The notes: generated by a model not told the origin, from the letters alone. A stretch of 64,000 nucleotides of DNA from Photobacterium salinisoli (GCF_003614885.1 NZ_QZMS01000007.1:1860001-1924000), one strand, 5' to 3'; positions 1 through 9,431 are shown, counted from the first letter of the stretch. Program-made: numbers and translations.

Positions 1-598
1 TCTCCAGCAGAAAGACAGATTCATCCGGTAAATCGGCATAGCGCAGCGGAACGTTCACTTTCGAGGCCTGATTTTTACTGATCACCATCTTGAAGGGGTC
101 GCGCCCCACTATCTGGCTGTGCATACCACTGATTTCAACCGGGAGTGCCAGTATCAGCACATCCATGTCGCCATTGCGTAACGCGCTCAGCAGATTGTCC
201 GTTGTATCTTCACGCAGTAAGAGGTGGAGCTGCGGATGCCTGCGATTCACCGCCTGCACTAAATCGCCCAGCAAGAAAGGGGCGATGGTCGGAATACACC
301 CCAGCCTGACCTGACCGGCCATCTGATCCTCGCCGCTTTTCGACAGCTCCATCATATCCTGCGTTCTTGCCAGCAGTTCACGGCTGCGTACCACGACTTC
401 TTCACCTGTAGTGGTAAAGACCAGGGCTTTGTTATCCCGTTCAATCAGCTGGCAGCCAACCAGATCCTCAAGATTCTGAATTCCTGAGCTTAATGTGGAC
501 TGGCTGACGAAACACTGTTTGGCCGCTTCACCAAAATGGCGGGTTTCATAAAGTGTCACCAGATAATGGAGTTGTTTCAGAGAAGGAAATTTGCTCAT
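1..598 (-). CDS. oxyR: OxyR-type LysR family transcriptional regulator (partial, C-terminus outside window)
   Basis: The reverse strand from ATG at 598 reads MSKFPSLKQLHYLVTLYETR, followed by a LysR winged helix-turn-helix (about residues 4-62) and the start of the substrate-binding fold. It resembles OxyR, in particular the second OxyR paralogue known next to a peroxiredoxin gene in Vibrio. The window ends after about 199 residues, just before the place where OxyR carries its redox-active cysteines, so peroxide sensing cannot be confirmed. It is divergent from the peroxiredoxin gene at 729, which fits a peroxide sensor controlling that gene from the shared intergenic region. The alternative is another LysR-type regulator. 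Confidence 0.8.
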   Translation of the reverse strand, partial: MSKFPSLKQLHYLVTLYETRHFGEAAKQCFVSQSTLSSGIQNLEDLVGCQLIERDNKALVFTTTGEEVVVRSRELLARTQDMMELSKSGEDQMAGQVRLGCIPTIAPFLLGDLVQAVNRRHPQLHLLLREDTTDNLLSALRNGDMDVLILALPVEISGMHSQIVGRDPFKMVISKNQASKVNVPLRYADLPDESVFLLE

Positions 599-728
599 CG
601 TATTTTTCGATTGTAATAATCTATTTATTCCACTTTTTTCAATGTAGCACTTTCGCTATAGTGTGTCCTGATTTATGAAGGAACTGCCCTTACGGGGTGG
701 TACACATTCCAATATTAGGAGCACCAAT
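599..728. promoter_or_regulatory. Divergent oxyR/peroxiredoxin control region
   Basis: This 130-base AT-rich stretch separates the regulator from the peroxiredoxin gene and must hold both promoters. LysR regulators normally bind in such a spacer. Partial ATTG/CTAT-type half-sites are visible around 612-630 but no complete OxyR operator can be claimed. The ribosome binding site AGGAG at 717-721 lies 7 bases before the ATG at 729. Confidence 0.45.
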
Positions 729-1331
729 ATGGTACTAGTAGGTCGTCAAGCACCTGATTTCACAGCTGCTGCAGTTCTGGGTAACGGTGAAATCGTTGAT
801 AACTTCAACTTCAAGCAATTCACTGAAGGCAAAAAAGCGGTTGTTTTCTTCTACCCTCTGGACTTCACTTTTGTTTGCCCATCTGAGCTGATCGCTTTCG
901 ACAAGCGTTTTGCTGATTTCCAAGCGAAAGGCGTTGAAGTTATCGGTGTATCGATCGATTCTCAGTTCTCTCACAACGCATGGCGTAACACTGCTGTTGA
1001 GAACGGCGGTATCGGCCAGGTTAAATACCCTCTGATTGCTGACGTTAAGCACGAAATCTGTAAAGCATACGACGTTGAGCACCCAGAAGCTGGCGTTGCT
1101 TTCCGTGGTTCTTTCCTGATCGACGAAGAAGGTGTTGTTCGTCACCAGGTTGTTAACGACCTGCCTCTGGGCCGTAACATCGACGAGATGCTGCGTATGG
1201 TTGACGCGCTGAACTTCCACCAGAAAAACGGTGAAGTTTGCCCGGCACAGTGGGAAGAAGGCAAAGCAGGCATGACTGGTTCTCCAGAAGGTGTTGCTGC
1301 TTACCTGTCTGAGCACACTGCTGACCTGTAA
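729..1331 (+). CDS. ahpC: 2-Cys peroxiredoxin (AhpC/Prx family)
   Basis: Thiol peroxidase of the typical 2-Cys Prx family, 200 residues, cytosolic, reducing hydrogen peroxide and organic peroxides. The peroxidatic cysteine is C50 in FTFVCPSE and the resolving cysteine is C171 in GEVCPAQW. A GGIG motif at 93-96 is present, but the C-terminal motif is YL (192-193) rather than the YF of overoxidation-sensitive enzymes. The frame is open upstream to 675, but ATG 729 has a good AGGAG at 717-721 and gives the standard N-terminus VLVGRQAPDF, so that start is chosen. It is divergent from the OxyR-like gene and followed by a 20-base tandem repeat and a terminator. Confidence 0.95.
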   Translation: MVLVGRQAPDFTAAAVLGNGEIVDNFNFKQFTEGKKAVVFFYPLDFTFVCPSELIAFDKRFADFQAKGVEVIGVSIDSQFSHNAWRNTAVENGGIGQVKYPLIADVKHEICKAYDVEHPEAGVAFRGSFLIDEEGVVRHQVVNDLPLGRNIDEMLRMVDALNFHQKNGEVCPAQWEEGKAGMTGSPEGVAAYLSEHTADL

Positions 1332-1332
1332 T

Positions 1333-1392
1333 ACAGCCTTGCGCTGAATTGCACAGCCCTGAGCTGAAGTACACAGCCCTGAGCTGAATGCA
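1333..1392 (+). repeat. Three tandem 20-base units after ahpC
   Basis: Three consecutive units beginning ACAGCC start at 1333, 1353 and 1373. Units 2 and 3 are nearly identical and unit 1 is slightly diverged. Each contains the small inverted repeat CAGC-5 bases-GCTG, so the transcript could form three small hairpins directly before the terminator. Confidence 0.8.
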
Positions 1393-1393
1393 T

Positions 1394-1422
1394 AGCCCGG
1401 CCACAGTGCCGGGCTTATTTTT
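1394..1422 (+). terminator. Rho-independent terminator of ahpC
   Basis: Perfect 8-bp stem AGCCCGGC (1394-1401) / GCCGGGCT (1408-1415), loop CACAGT, followed by TATTTTTAT. Confidence 0.9.
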
Positions 1423-1515
1423 ATCCCAATTTCTTCACTGAGATTGCTCTGACACTTCGACAGCTTTCCTCTCTGCGTTTACACTCTGCCAAGGTTTACT
1501 GAACAAGGCACCCAC

Positions 1516-2268
1516 ATGTCCGCATTTCCCCTGACTCATCTTGAAGTCTGTATAGACAGCATTGAATCACTGCACAACGCTCAACAGGGCGGTGCTACCC
1601 GTATAGAGCTTTGCTCATCGCTGGCCCTGGGTGGCCTGACTCCCAGTGTCGGTTTAATGCATCAGGCTGCACGTATCGCTAAGGTGCCCGTGTATGCCAT
1701 GATTCGCCCCCGTCAGGGTGACTTTCTATTCTCCAGCGAAGATATGGAAGTCATGCTGGCAGATATCCATGCAGCCAAGCAAATAGGCCTTCAGGGCGTC
1801 GTGTTGGGGGTGCTGACGGCGCAGGGCAAAGTGGACGCTGCACAACTGAGCGATCTGATGAAAGCGGCCCAAGGGCTGGGCGTGACTTTCCACCGGGCGA
1901 TTGATCAATGCGACAATTACACAGAAGCACTTGATGCCATTATGAGTGCAGGCTGCGAGCGTGTTCTGTCTTCCGGGCTGCAATCCACCGCGCTGGAAGG
2001 GGCGGAGACACTGGCGGACATGGTTCGCTATTGCGGTGATCGCCTGAGCATTATGGCCGGTGCAGGGATTACCGCCAGCAACGCCGCGAAAATTGTCGCG
2101 CAGACCGGCGTGAAGGAGTTGCACCTGTCGGGCAAAACGACCAGGCCAAGTCTGATGGAACATATCGCCTCGGGCGCTCACATGGGCAGTCAAGAGATCA
2201 ATGACTACGCGATTCCTGTTACCAGCAGCGATAAAATCGCCGCGGTCATCACAGCACTTAAACACTGA
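1516..2268 (+). CDS. cutC: CutC family copper homeostasis protein
   Basis: 250 residues, close to the usual length of about 250. The N-terminus LEVCIDSIESLHNAQQGGA followed by TRIELCSSLALGGLTPS is characteristic of the CutC TIM-barrel family, and the downstream blocks FHRAIDQC and LSSGLQSTALEGAETL are conserved. It is a cytoplasmic protein linked to copper tolerance in E. coli, but its biochemical activity is not firmly established. The ATG at 1516 is preceded by AAGG at about 1506. It is monocistronic, with an inverted repeat just after the stop. Confidence 0.9.
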   Translation: MSAFPLTHLEVCIDSIESLHNAQQGGATRIELCSSLALGGLTPSVGLMHQAARIAKVPVYAMIRPRQGDFLFSSEDMEVMLADIHAAKQIGLQGVVLGVLTAQGKVDAAQLSDLMKAAQGLGVTFHRAIDQCDNYTEALDAIMSAGCERVLSSGLQSTALEGAETLADMVRYCGDRLSIMAGAGITASNAAKIVAQTGVKELHLSGKTTRPSLMEHIASGAHMGSQEINDYAIPVTSSDKIAAVITALKH

Positions 2269-2277
2269 GCACAAACT

Positions 2278-2295
2278 CGCTCCTGCTCGGGAGCG
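2278..2295 (+). terminator. GC-rich hairpin after cutC
   Basis: CGCTCC (2278-2283) pairs with GGAGCG (2290-2295). There is no T-tract, so it is a weak or factor-assisted terminator at best. Confidence 0.35.
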
Positions 2296-2395
2296 GGTCC
2301 TCAAACTCTCCTCTATAGTCAACCGATCACATAATACTTAACTCAAACAGGCTATTATTATCGCAGAACCCAATAAATAGGAATGTGATTTATTT

Positions 2396-3205
2396 ATGTC
2401 TGACAAACAGTTACAGAGCAAACTCAAAAAGAAAGACTATGAAAAAGAGCTCGAACGTCTGCAAATCGAATTAGTCAAATGCCAGGAATGGGTCAAACAG
2501 GAAGGCCTGAAAGTACTGGCTATTTTTGAAGGCAGGGATGCGGCAGGCAAAGGCGGTACCATTAAGCGGATCACCGAAAAGCTCAACCCCCGTGTCTGCC
2601 GGGTAGTTGCCTTGCCCAAACCGACAGAGAAAGAAAGATCCCAGTGGTATTTCCAGCGTTATGTGGAACAACTTCCCTCTGCCGGTGAAATCGTATTGTT
2701 TGACAGAAGCTGGTACAACCGTGCCGGGGTCGAGAAGGTGATGGGCTTTTGCAGTGAGGAAGAATACGATGAGTTTCTGCTGGCCTGCCCGGAATTTGAG
2801 CGCATGCTGCAACGATCCGGCATCATACTGATCAAATACTGGTTCTCGGTCTCAGACGAAGAGCAGGAGAAGCGCTTTCTGGAGCGCATCAATACCCCGA
2901 TCAAGCGATGGAAATTCAGTCCGATGGATCTGGAATCTCGCTCGCGCTGGGCGGAATATTCGGCGGCAAAAGACAAGATGTTTGCCCACACAGACACAAA
3001 ACAGAGCCCGTGGTGGGTGGTTGAGAGTGACGACAAGAAACAAGCCAGAATCAACTGCATTTCGCATTTTTTGAGCCAGATCCCCTACCAGGAGATCGAC
3101 TACCCGGAAGTGATACTGCCCGAGATCAACAAGAGTGGCTACACTCGACCGCCCATGGACGAGCAAACTTTTGTGCCGGATCGCTTTGATAAAAGCGACG
3201 ATTAA
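2396..3205 (+). CDS. ppk2: Polyphosphate kinase 2 (PPK2 family)
   Basis: Transfers phosphate between polyphosphate and nucleotides, usually favouring NDP phosphorylation. The protein has 269 residues with Walker A FEGRDAAGKGG at about 42-52 and Walker B-like FDRSWYNRAGVE at about 101-112, both diagnostic of PPK2. An amphipathic N-terminal helix precedes the kinase core. The length fits single-domain (class I) PPK2. It is convergent with phoU and lies in a locus that also holds ppk1 and ppx, so this cell has both polyphosphate kinase families. A hairpin terminator follows. Confidence 0.92.
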   Translation: MSDKQLQSKLKKKDYEKELERLQIELVKCQEWVKQEGLKVLAIFEGRDAAGKGGTIKRITEKLNPRVCRVVALPKPTEKERSQWYFQRYVEQLPSAGEIVLFDRSWYNRAGVEKVMGFCSEEEYDEFLLACPEFERMLQRSGIILIKYWFSVSDEEQEKRFLERINTPIKRWKFSPMDLESRSRWAEYSAAKDKMFAHTDTKQSPWWVVESDDKKQARINCISHFLSQIPYQEIDYPEVILPEINKSGYTRPPMDEQTFVPDRFDKSDD

Positions 3206-3213
3206 GAGCAAAC

Positions 3214-3235
3214 CGGGGAGCCGTTCGACTCCCCG
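3214..3235. terminator. Hairpin between convergent ppk2 and phoU
   Basis: CGGGGAG (3214-3220) pairs with CTCCCCG (3229-3235), loop CCGTTCGA. T-tracts are weak on both sides. It sits 8 bases after the ppk2 stop and 8 bases beyond the phoU stop, so it may serve both genes. Confidence 0.6.
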
Positions 3236-3242
3236 TATTCAT

Positions 3243-3962
3243 TCAGCGGTTATTATCCATGAAAATTTCCATTTCCTGCGGGCTGGTATGGCGAATGTCT
3301 TTGCCCTTGACGAAATAGATGATGTACTCGCAGATATTCTGGCAGCGATCCCCCACCCGCTCAATGGAACGCGCCGACCACATCACTTGCAGCACATTAG
3401 GGATAGATCGCGGATCTTCCATCATGTAAGTCATCAACTGCCGGATGATCGCCTCGTATTCTCTGTCAATTCTGTCATCTTCCTGGTACACGCGAATCGC
3501 CGCTTTCACATCCATTCTGGCAAAGGCGTCCAGCACTTCATGCAACATACGGGCAGCATGCTGCCCCAGGGCTTCCAGCGACACCAGCAGGTTATATTGC
3601 TTATTGGTGAAGTTTTCCAGCGCCACTTTGGCGATACTCTCAGCCACATCGCCAATGCGTTCCAGATCGGTAATCGTCTTGATGATTGCAATCACCAGAC
3701 GCAAGTCGCTGGCGGTCGGCTGGCGTTTGGCAATAATTCGGGTACAGGCTTCATCAATCGCCACCTCCATCGCATTGACTTTATGATCATCTTTAATGAC
3801 CCTGCGAGCCAGATCGACATCTTGCTTGTGCATCGCCTTGAGCGCATCTGTTAGCTGTTGCTCAACCAGTCCGCCCATAGCCAGGACATGGGTGCGGATA
3901 CTTTCCAGTTCGGCATTGAACTGGCCGGAGATATGACGACTAAGGCTCATATTGTCTAACAT
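3243..3962 (-). CDS. phoU: Phosphate transport regulator PhoU
   Basis: 239 residues, all-alpha, with the two PhoU three-helix repeats. The conserved motifs [13 protein letters not shown] (about 95-107) and [16 protein letters not shown] (about 199-214) are the acidic metal-binding helices. PhoU links the Pst transporter to PhoR and represses the Pho response when phosphate is plentiful. It is the last gene of pstC-pstA-pstB-phoU, 13 bases after pstB. ATG at 3962. Confidence 0.97.
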   Translation of the reverse strand: MLDNMSLSRHISGQFNAELESIRTHVLAMGGLVEQQLTDALKAMHKQDVDLARRVIKDDHKVNAMEVAIDEACTRIIAKRQPTASDLRLVIAIIKTITDLERIGDVAESIAKVALENFTNKQYNLLVSLEALGQHAARMLHEVLDAFARMDVKAAIRVYQEDDRIDREYEAIIRQLMTYMMEDPRSIPNVLQVMWSARSIERVGDRCQNICEYIIYFVKGKDIRHTSPQEMEIFMDNNR

Positions 3963-3975
3963 TATCTTCTATTCC

Positions 3976-4794
3976 TTATCCGTATCTGCCGGTGATGTAA
4001 TCTTCAGTACGTTTTTCTTTGGGGGTGGTGAAAATATCATTGGTCGAAGCGTACTCCACCAGCTCGCCCATGTGCATAAAGGCCGTGTTATCTGACACCC
4101 GGGCGGCCTGCTGCATATTATGGGTGACGATAATCACCGTATATTTTTTCTTCAGATCGTTGATCAGCTCTTCAATGGTCAGGGTCGAGATCGGATCCAG
4201 CGCAGACGTCGGTTCATCCAGCAAAATCACCTCAGGCTCAATGGCAATGGCGCGGGCAATCACCAAACGCTGCTGCTGGCCGCCGGATAAGCCAAACGCA
4301 TTCTCGTGCAAACGATCTTTTACTTCATCCCACAGCGCCGCGCCGCGCAGTGAATTTTCTACCGCATCATCCAGCACCCGGGTATTTTTCACCCCTTGCA
4401 GACGTAACCCGTAAACCACGTTTTCATAAATCGATTTAGGAAACGGATTAGGGCGCTGAAAAACCATGCCGACGCGGCGACGCAGGGCCGCCACATCCAC
4501 ATTCTGATCATAGATGTTTCTGCCATGTAGCATGATCTGCCCTTCAACCCGACAGCCTTCCACCAGCTCGTTCATCCGGTTAATACAGCGCAGCAGGGTG
4601 GATTTCCCGCAACCGGACGGGCCGATAAAGGCCGTGACCTGGCCTTTGGCTATCTTCATTTTGATGTTAAACAGCGCCTGCTTCTGACCGTAAAACAGAT
4701 CCAGCCCGTCTATCGTCAGGGCGGTTTTTTCTTCTGGCAGTGCGGTCAGATCGACTGGCTTTAGCCAGTCCATACTGGCGTTGAATGAAAACAT
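3976..4794 (-). CDS. pstB: Phosphate ABC transporter ATP-binding protein PstB
   Basis: 272 residues. Walker [10 protein letters not shown] is at 58-66, the signature LSGGQQQRL and Walker [13 protein letters not shown] follow, then the switch histidine in [11 protein letters not shown]. It energises phosphate import through PstC-PstA at the inner membrane. The gene starts 14 bases after the pstA stop and precedes phoU. Confidence 0.97.
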   Translation of the reverse strand: MFSFNASMDWLKPVDLTALPEEKTALTIDGLDLFYGQKQALFNIKMKIAKGQVTAFIGPSGCGKSTLLRCINRMNELVEGCRVEGQIMLHGRNIYDQNVDVAALRRRVGMVFQRPNPFPKSIYENVVYGLRLQGVKNTRVLDDAVENSLRGAALWDEVKDRLHENAFGLSGGQQQRLVIARAIAIEPEVILLDEPTSALDPISTLTIEELINDLKKKYTVIIVTHNMQQAARVSDNTAFMHMGELVEYASTNDIFTTPKEKRTEDYITGRYG

Positions 4795-4808
4795 CTACAT
4801 CCTTCTCG

Positions 4809-6407
4809 TTATTGTTCCAGATCGCGGAATTTCTCCCGCAAATGATTACGAATGCCAATGGCGGTCAGGTTCAGGCCAATAATGACAGTGACCAGCAGCA
4901 AAGAGGTCGCATAGACCAAGGGCCGCGCCGCTTCTACATTCGGGCTCTGAAAACCGACATCATAAATATGGTAGCCAAGATGCATGAACTTTCGGTCTAA
5001 ATGCAAATACGGAAACTGTGCATCTATCGGCAGGGATGGCGCCATTTTCACCACACCGACTAGCATCAGTGGTGCCACTTCCCCCGCCGCTCTGGCGACC
5101 GCAAGGATTAATCCTGTCATGATAGCCGGACTGGCCATGGGGATCACAATCCGCCATAAGGTTTCTGCTTGTGTGGCGCCCAGTGCCAGCGAGCCGTGAC
5201 GAATAGAGGGCGGTATTCGGGCCAGGCCCTCTTCGGTTGACACTATCACCACAGGCAACGTCAGGATAGCCAGTGTCAGCGCAGACCAGAGAATGCCGGG
5301 AGTGCCAAAGGTCGGTGCCGGCAACTGATCCGAAAAAAACAGCTCGTCGATAGTGCCGCCAACCATGTACACAAAAAAGCCCAGGCCAAAAACCCCATAC
5401 ACGATGGACGGCACCCCTGCCAGATTGATCACCGCCACACGAATCAAACGGGTGAGCCGATTCTGCTGCGCATACTCATGGAGATAAATGGCGGCCAGCA
5501 CCCCCAGGGGAGTTACGATCACGCTCATCAGCAGCACCATGAGCACAGTACCGAAAATAGCCGGAAACACGCCCCCTTCGGTGTTCGCTTCACGCGGTGC
5601 ATCGGTGACAAAGTGCCCGACCTGACGTCCCCAGTGTGCCACTTTTTGCGAAAATGACATATCGTTGGGATACCAGACATCCAGGATATCCGCCAACGGT
5701 ATGTGCACCTCTCGCCCTTCAGCATCCTTCATCAGCAGCGACTGACCATCCAGTACCTGACGGATTTGCCTGAGCTCATGCTCAACCTCACGCAGGCGAG
5801 CCCGCAATTCCCCCCGCGTCGATTCAGGCGTTTTATCACTGCTAGCTGCCAGCGACGCCAGTTGACGGTTCAGTGGAATATACTGATTTTGCTGTAATTC
5901 AAGTATCGCGCCTTTGGCGGCTTCAGCCTTGCCCAGCCAGTCTGGTAATAAAGCGGCACTGTGGCTGATGCCGTTAACTATCACCGCCTGCGGATAACCG
6001 TAAAACTTGCCGTTGCGAAGCCTGTCTATCACCGCCACCCCATGCGCCACTTCCTTTGACCGGATTTGTGTCTCAAGCAGGGTCACAAAGTCTAAATCGG
6101 CTAATTCACGGTTACCTGTTTTGATCAGATAACGGGCAATGGTCGGATTGTCATTGTCCGCCAGCACATGCCCGGCTTCCAGTAACTGCTGACGGGGAAT
6201 CTGTCTGGTTTCATAAATTTCACCCACGATCACCTGCTGATGATCAGTCAGACTGACGTCAAACCGATACACCTGTGCCGGCCAGAAGTAACTCAACCCC
6301 TTCCAGCCTATCATGAGTAACAAGCCCAGTACCGCCAGCAGGCTCAGGCTGACAGTGCCAGCCGTCAGCCAGATCCAGGGGGAGCCGGAACGCATCCATT
6401 TCAACAT
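4809..6407 (-). CDS. pstA: Phosphate ABC transporter permease PstA, long form
   Basis: 532 residues against about 300 in E. coli PstA. A first membrane segment (about 15-35) is followed by an extra domain of about 230 residues (36-270) containing a coiled-coil-like stretch RGELRARLREVEHELRQIRQ. The normal permease core (about 285-520) then follows, with the EAA-type loop SLALGATQAETLWRIVIPMA. Such enlarged Pst permeases occur in Vibrio and related marine bacteria. The role of the extra, probably periplasmic, domain is not known to me. It lies 31 bases downstream of pstC. Confidence 0.93.
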   Translation of the reverse strand: MLKWMRSGSPWIWLTAGTVSLSLLAVLGLLLMIGWKGLSYFWPAQVYRFDVSLTDHQQVIVGEIYETRQIPRQQLLEAGHVLADNDNPTIARYLIKTGNRELADLDFVTLLETQIRSKEVAHGVAVIDRLRNGKFYGYPQAVIVNGISHSAALLPDWLGKAEAAKGAILELQQNQYIPLNRQLASLAASSDKTPESTRGELRARLREVEHELRQIRQVLDGQSLLMKDAEGREVHIPLADILDVWYPNDMSFSQKVAHWGRQVGHFVTDAPREANTEGGVFPAIFGTVLMVLLMSVIVTPLGVLAAIYLHEYAQQNRLTRLIRVAVINLAGVPSIVYGVFGLGFFVYMVGGTIDELFFSDQLPAPTFGTPGILWSALTLAILTLPVVIVSTEEGLARIPPSIRHGSLALGATQAETLWRIVIPMASPAIMTGLILAVARAAGEVAPLMLVGVVKMAPSLPIDAQFPYLHLDRKFMHLGYHIYDVGFQSPNVEAARPLVYATSLLLVTVIIGLNLTAIGIRNHLREKFRDLEQ

Positions 6408-6438
6408 CTAATCAGTCACACAGCCTCTGCCCCGGTGA

Positions 6439-8649
6439 TCATAGCGACTTGTATTTTTCACGCAGTCGCTGACGAACAATTTCAGCCAGGGTATTAAAGA
6501 AAAAAGTAAAAACAAACAGAACAAATGCCGCCAGAAACAGGACACGATAATGTGCACTGCCGACTTCTGATTCCGGCATTTCAATGGCAATGGTTGCCGA
6601 CAGCGTACGCAGACCTTCCAGTATGTTCCAGTCCATAATGGGCGTGTTGCCGGTGGCCATCAGCACTATCATGGTTTCTCCCACCGCCCGTCCCAGCCCC
6701 ATCATTACCGCGGAGAAAATCCCCGGGCTGGCGGTGAGCAGAACTACGCGGGTCAGGGTCTGCCAGGGCGTCGCACCCAGTGCCAGCGAGCCGCTGCTCA
6801 GATGGGCCGGTACCGAATAAATGGCATCTTCGGCAATGGTAAAAATGGTCGGGATCACCGCAAAAGCCATGGCAATCCCCACAACCAGTGCATTTCTCTG
6901 ATCATAACCAATCCCCCAGGTATTGGTCAGATAACTGCGGATATCCCCGCCAAAGTAAGCCTGTTCGATCATCGGGCTCAGCGAGAAACAGAGATATCCG
7001 GCCAGCACCAGCGTTGGCATCAGCAACAAAATATGCAGCCCGGTTGGCATTTTCCGCTGCCAGCCGCCAGGCAGCATCGCCCAGCCCAAGCCAACAGCCA
7101 CCATCACCAGGGGCAGCACCAGCACGCTGAGCACTATGCCTATCAAATGATTTTCAACGATCGGCGCCAGCCAGATGCCGGCCAGAAAGCCCAGAATGAC
7201 AGTCGGCAGAGCTTCCATGATCTCTATCGTCGGTTTCACCACTTTACGCATCGAAGAAGACATAAAATAGGCGGTATAAATCGCGCCAGCCAGTGCCAGA
7301 GGAATCGCAAAACACAAGGCGTAAATGGCCGCCTTCAGGGTACCGAAAACAATTGGGACCAGGCTCAGTTTAGGCTCATTTTCATCCGTACCCGAGGTGG
7401 ACTGCCAGACATAATCCGGTTCCGGATACCCTTCGTACCAGACTTTCTGCCACAGGCTGCTGAAACTCACTTCCGGGTAAGGGTTGGACACCTTAAATAA
7501 CTGCCACTGCTCCCCCGAGATCGCCAGTAACCTGTCGGCACGGGGTGAGACAGCCAGCAGATCGGGCATTTGACTGAACAGGCGCGATTCCAGCACAGGT
7601 GCCGATGAATCGGCCATGTAATATCCCGTCAGCCTGCCGCCATCCTGAACAGCGAGGAAGCCTTTGCGGTAATATTCAGGCACCACCAGATGCAGGGCAC
7701 CTGTCTCGGCTGAAAATGTGCGGGCAGATATCAGCTGGCGTTGCCCCGCATTCACCACTTCAAACCATTGCATGACCTTGCCGTCGCTGCCGGTAATTAA
7801 CAGCGAGTTGGCACCGGAAAGTGCCGTCATGGCGACCGGAGCACCCGCTTCCTGACTGACATCGGTTTGCTGACGAATCCGCCCTTCAGTGTGCTGCAAA
7901 TCAATCACAGTCACTTGCCGGCCATTGAGCACATACACTGTGCGGCCATCCGGCGTCACCACCATATCCGTTACCGGATGCCCGATAGCAGGCATAGCAA
8001 GTTGGGTTTCCTGCCACGCCTGTTCACCGGTATCGAGACCGCTGCCACGATGGAAAGCCTTGGCCACAAGCCGCTGGTCCTGTGTTACGCCAACCAGAAC
8101 GGCCACCTGACGACGCACTGAAACTGCCAGCTTAACCAGGGACTTACCCTGACTATCAAGCTCAATATAAGGGGCAGACAGGGGGTAGCTCATCACCAGT
8201 TGTCCCTGCCGGATCAGCGGCTTCACCACAGTGACACCACCAGACTGGTCACCATAGGCAAACACATGCTCGTTAGGCAAAGTGGCGGCGAAGCTGGTCG
8301 GGTTAGCCATCACAGCCTGCTGTTGCGTAACCGGCGGTTGTCCCTCACTGGCATTGAGTGCGACCAGGCTGATCTGCCCCTCAGAAGAGAAGTGAAATGC
8401 ATGGGTATTCTGTTCGTTGAAACGCACTTCTGTTGTGTCGGTCAGCGGAATGGAAAACGACTGAACCGGCGTGATGCGGGCCGGTGCAAACACAGGCACT
8501 ATCACAAAGAGCAAATAGAAAAAGATCAGAACAAGCGTCAGAAGGACAGATATTCCACCGGCAATCACTCCATAACGCGCAAACCTGTCTTTTCGTTGAC
8601 GGTTACGGTTACGGTTATTGTCAGTCAAAAATGCACCGGCATCTGCCAT
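6439..8649 (-). CDS. pstC: Phosphate ABC transporter permease PstC, long form
   Basis: 736 residues from ATG 8649; E. coli PstC has about 320. The frame stays open to a TTG at 8679, but ATG 8649 gives MADAGAFLTDNNRNRNRQ with GGGGTGAGA just upstream, so it is preferred. After a charged cytoplasmic start and one membrane helix (about 25-47) comes a domain of about 370 residues with beta-propeller-like strands such as MVVTPDGRTVYVLNGRQVTV. The permease core (about 430-736) carries the EAA loop SLALGATPWQTLTRVVLLTA. First gene of the pst operon, with a PHO box 36 bases upstream. Confidence 0.92.
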   Translation of the reverse strand: MADAGAFLTDNNRNRNRQRKDRFARYGVIAGGISVLLTLVLIFFYLLFVIVPVFAPARITPVQSFSIPLTDTTEVRFNEQNTHAFHFSSEGQISLVALNASEGQPPVTQQQAVMANPTSFAATLPNEHVFAYGDQSGGVTVVKPLIRQGQLVMSYPLSAPYIELDSQGKSLVKLAVSVRRQVAVLVGVTQDQRLVAKAFHRGSGLDTGEQAWQETQLAMPAIGHPVTDMVVTPDGRTVYVLNGRQVTVIDLQHTEGRIRQQTDVSQEAGAPVAMTALSGANSLLITGSDGKVMQWFEVVNAGQRQLISARTFSAETGALHLVVPEYYRKGFLAVQDGGRLTGYYMADSSAPVLESRLFSQMPDLLAVSPRADRLLAISGEQWQLFKVSNPYPEVSFSSLWQKVWYEGYPEPDYVWQSTSGTDENEPKLSLVPIVFGTLKAAIYALCFAIPLALAGAIYTAYFMSSSMRKVVKPTIEIMEALPTVILGFLAGIWLAPIVENHLIGIVLSVLVLPLVMVAVGLGWAMLPGGWQRKMPTGLHILLLMPTLVLAGYLCFSLSPMIEQAYFGGDIRSYLTNTWGIGYDQRNALVVGIAMAFAVIPTIFTIAEDAIYSVPAHLSSGSLALGATPWQTLTRVVLLTASPGIFSAVMMGLGRAVGETMIVLMATGNTPIMDWNILEGLRTLSATIAIEMPESEVGSAHYRVLFLAAFVLFVFTFFFNTLAEIVRQRLREKYKSL

Positions 8650-8684
8650 TCTCACCCCATGAAAGTTACAAACTGACAAAGTAT

Positions 8685-8702
8685 ATGTCTGTTAGATGAC
8701 AG
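8685..8702 (-). promoter_or_regulatory. PHO box (PhoB operator) for pstC-pstA-pstB-phoU
   Basis: The reverse strand reads CTGTCATCTAACAGACAT: two 7-base half-sites 11 bases apart. The first is a perfect CTGTCAT and the second, CAGACAT, matches 5 of 7. It lies 36 bases before the pstC start, the expected place for PhoB activation when phosphate is low. Confidence 0.8.
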
Positions 8703-8909
8703 TAATATTACAGCGACTTGCAGTTTATTGCTGGCCTTTTTATTGTGAGATACCGAGGGAATAGCTGACATCAATCTGCAACAAAATTACCGTATTCTTA
8801 ATGATTTATGACGGTAGCCGAATTCCGATGACTCAGTAAGTCTCCTGTCTGGACATAATCTGATCGTGGTCAGATAATGAATTTAACCGCTACCAGAAGG
8901 AGACGCGAC

Positions 8910-9431
8910 ATGAAACACCTTGTCATTACAGTCATTGGTCAGGATCGCCCGGGTTTAGTGGGGGCATTATCAGATACCGTTTATCAGCACAAAGGCAACT
9001 GGCTGGGCAGCAGTATGAGCAAATTGGCAGGTCAGTTTGCCGGTATTCTTCAGGTCGACATCCCGGAAGAGTTCGTCAAGCCCTTACGCCAAGCCATGTC
9101 CAAGCTCGATGGCCTGAACATTCATATTGCCGAGGATACCAAGCTCACGGCGCCTTCCGCTCTCCTGCAGCTGCTCACAGTCACAGGTAACGACCGCTCG
9201 GGCATCGTTAAAGAAGTCACCACTCGTCTTGGTGAGCTGGGTATCAATATTCACAAACTCAAAACCGACACCCACAGCGCACCCAACTGGGGCTACCCCA
9301 TCTTCACTGCCTGGTTTGAACTTGAAATCCCGACAGAGCTGGCCGTCTCGACCGTACAGCAGCAGCTGGAAAGTCTGGCCGATGATCTGACAATAGATTT
9401 TGAAGAACCTGAAAATACTGAAGCGCACTAA
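8910..9431 (+). CDS. GcvR-like ACT-domain regulatory protein
   Basis: 173 residues with two ACT domains: residues about 3-75 (MKHLVITVIGQDRPGLVGAL) and about 85-165 (LLQLLTVTGNDRSGIVKEV). This is the architecture of GcvR, which restrains the glycine-cleavage activator GcvA in E. coli. The frame opens at 8877, but ATG 8910 has AAGGAGA 7 bases upstream and is chosen. It lies 69 bases before ppk1 and could be co-transcribed with it. Whether it acts on glycine cleavage or on another partner here is unknown. Confidence 0.75.
   Translation: MKHLVITVIGQDRPGLVGALSDTVYQHKGNWLGSSMSKLAGQFAGILQVDIPEEFVKPLRQAMSKLDGLNIHIAEDTKLTAPSALLQLLTVTGNDRSGIVKEVTTRLGELGINIHKLKTDTHSAPNWGYPIFTAWFELEIPTELAVSTVQQQLESLADDLTIDFEEPENTEAH

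Noticed and set aside
735..1316. 193-codon open frame antisense to ahpC
   Set aside because: It mirrors the peroxiredoxin gene in a codon-biased region, has no recognisable domain and no supporting start context.
1333..1392. CRISPR array
   Set aside because: The 20-base units are directly adjacent without spacers and number only three. No cas genes are present in the window.
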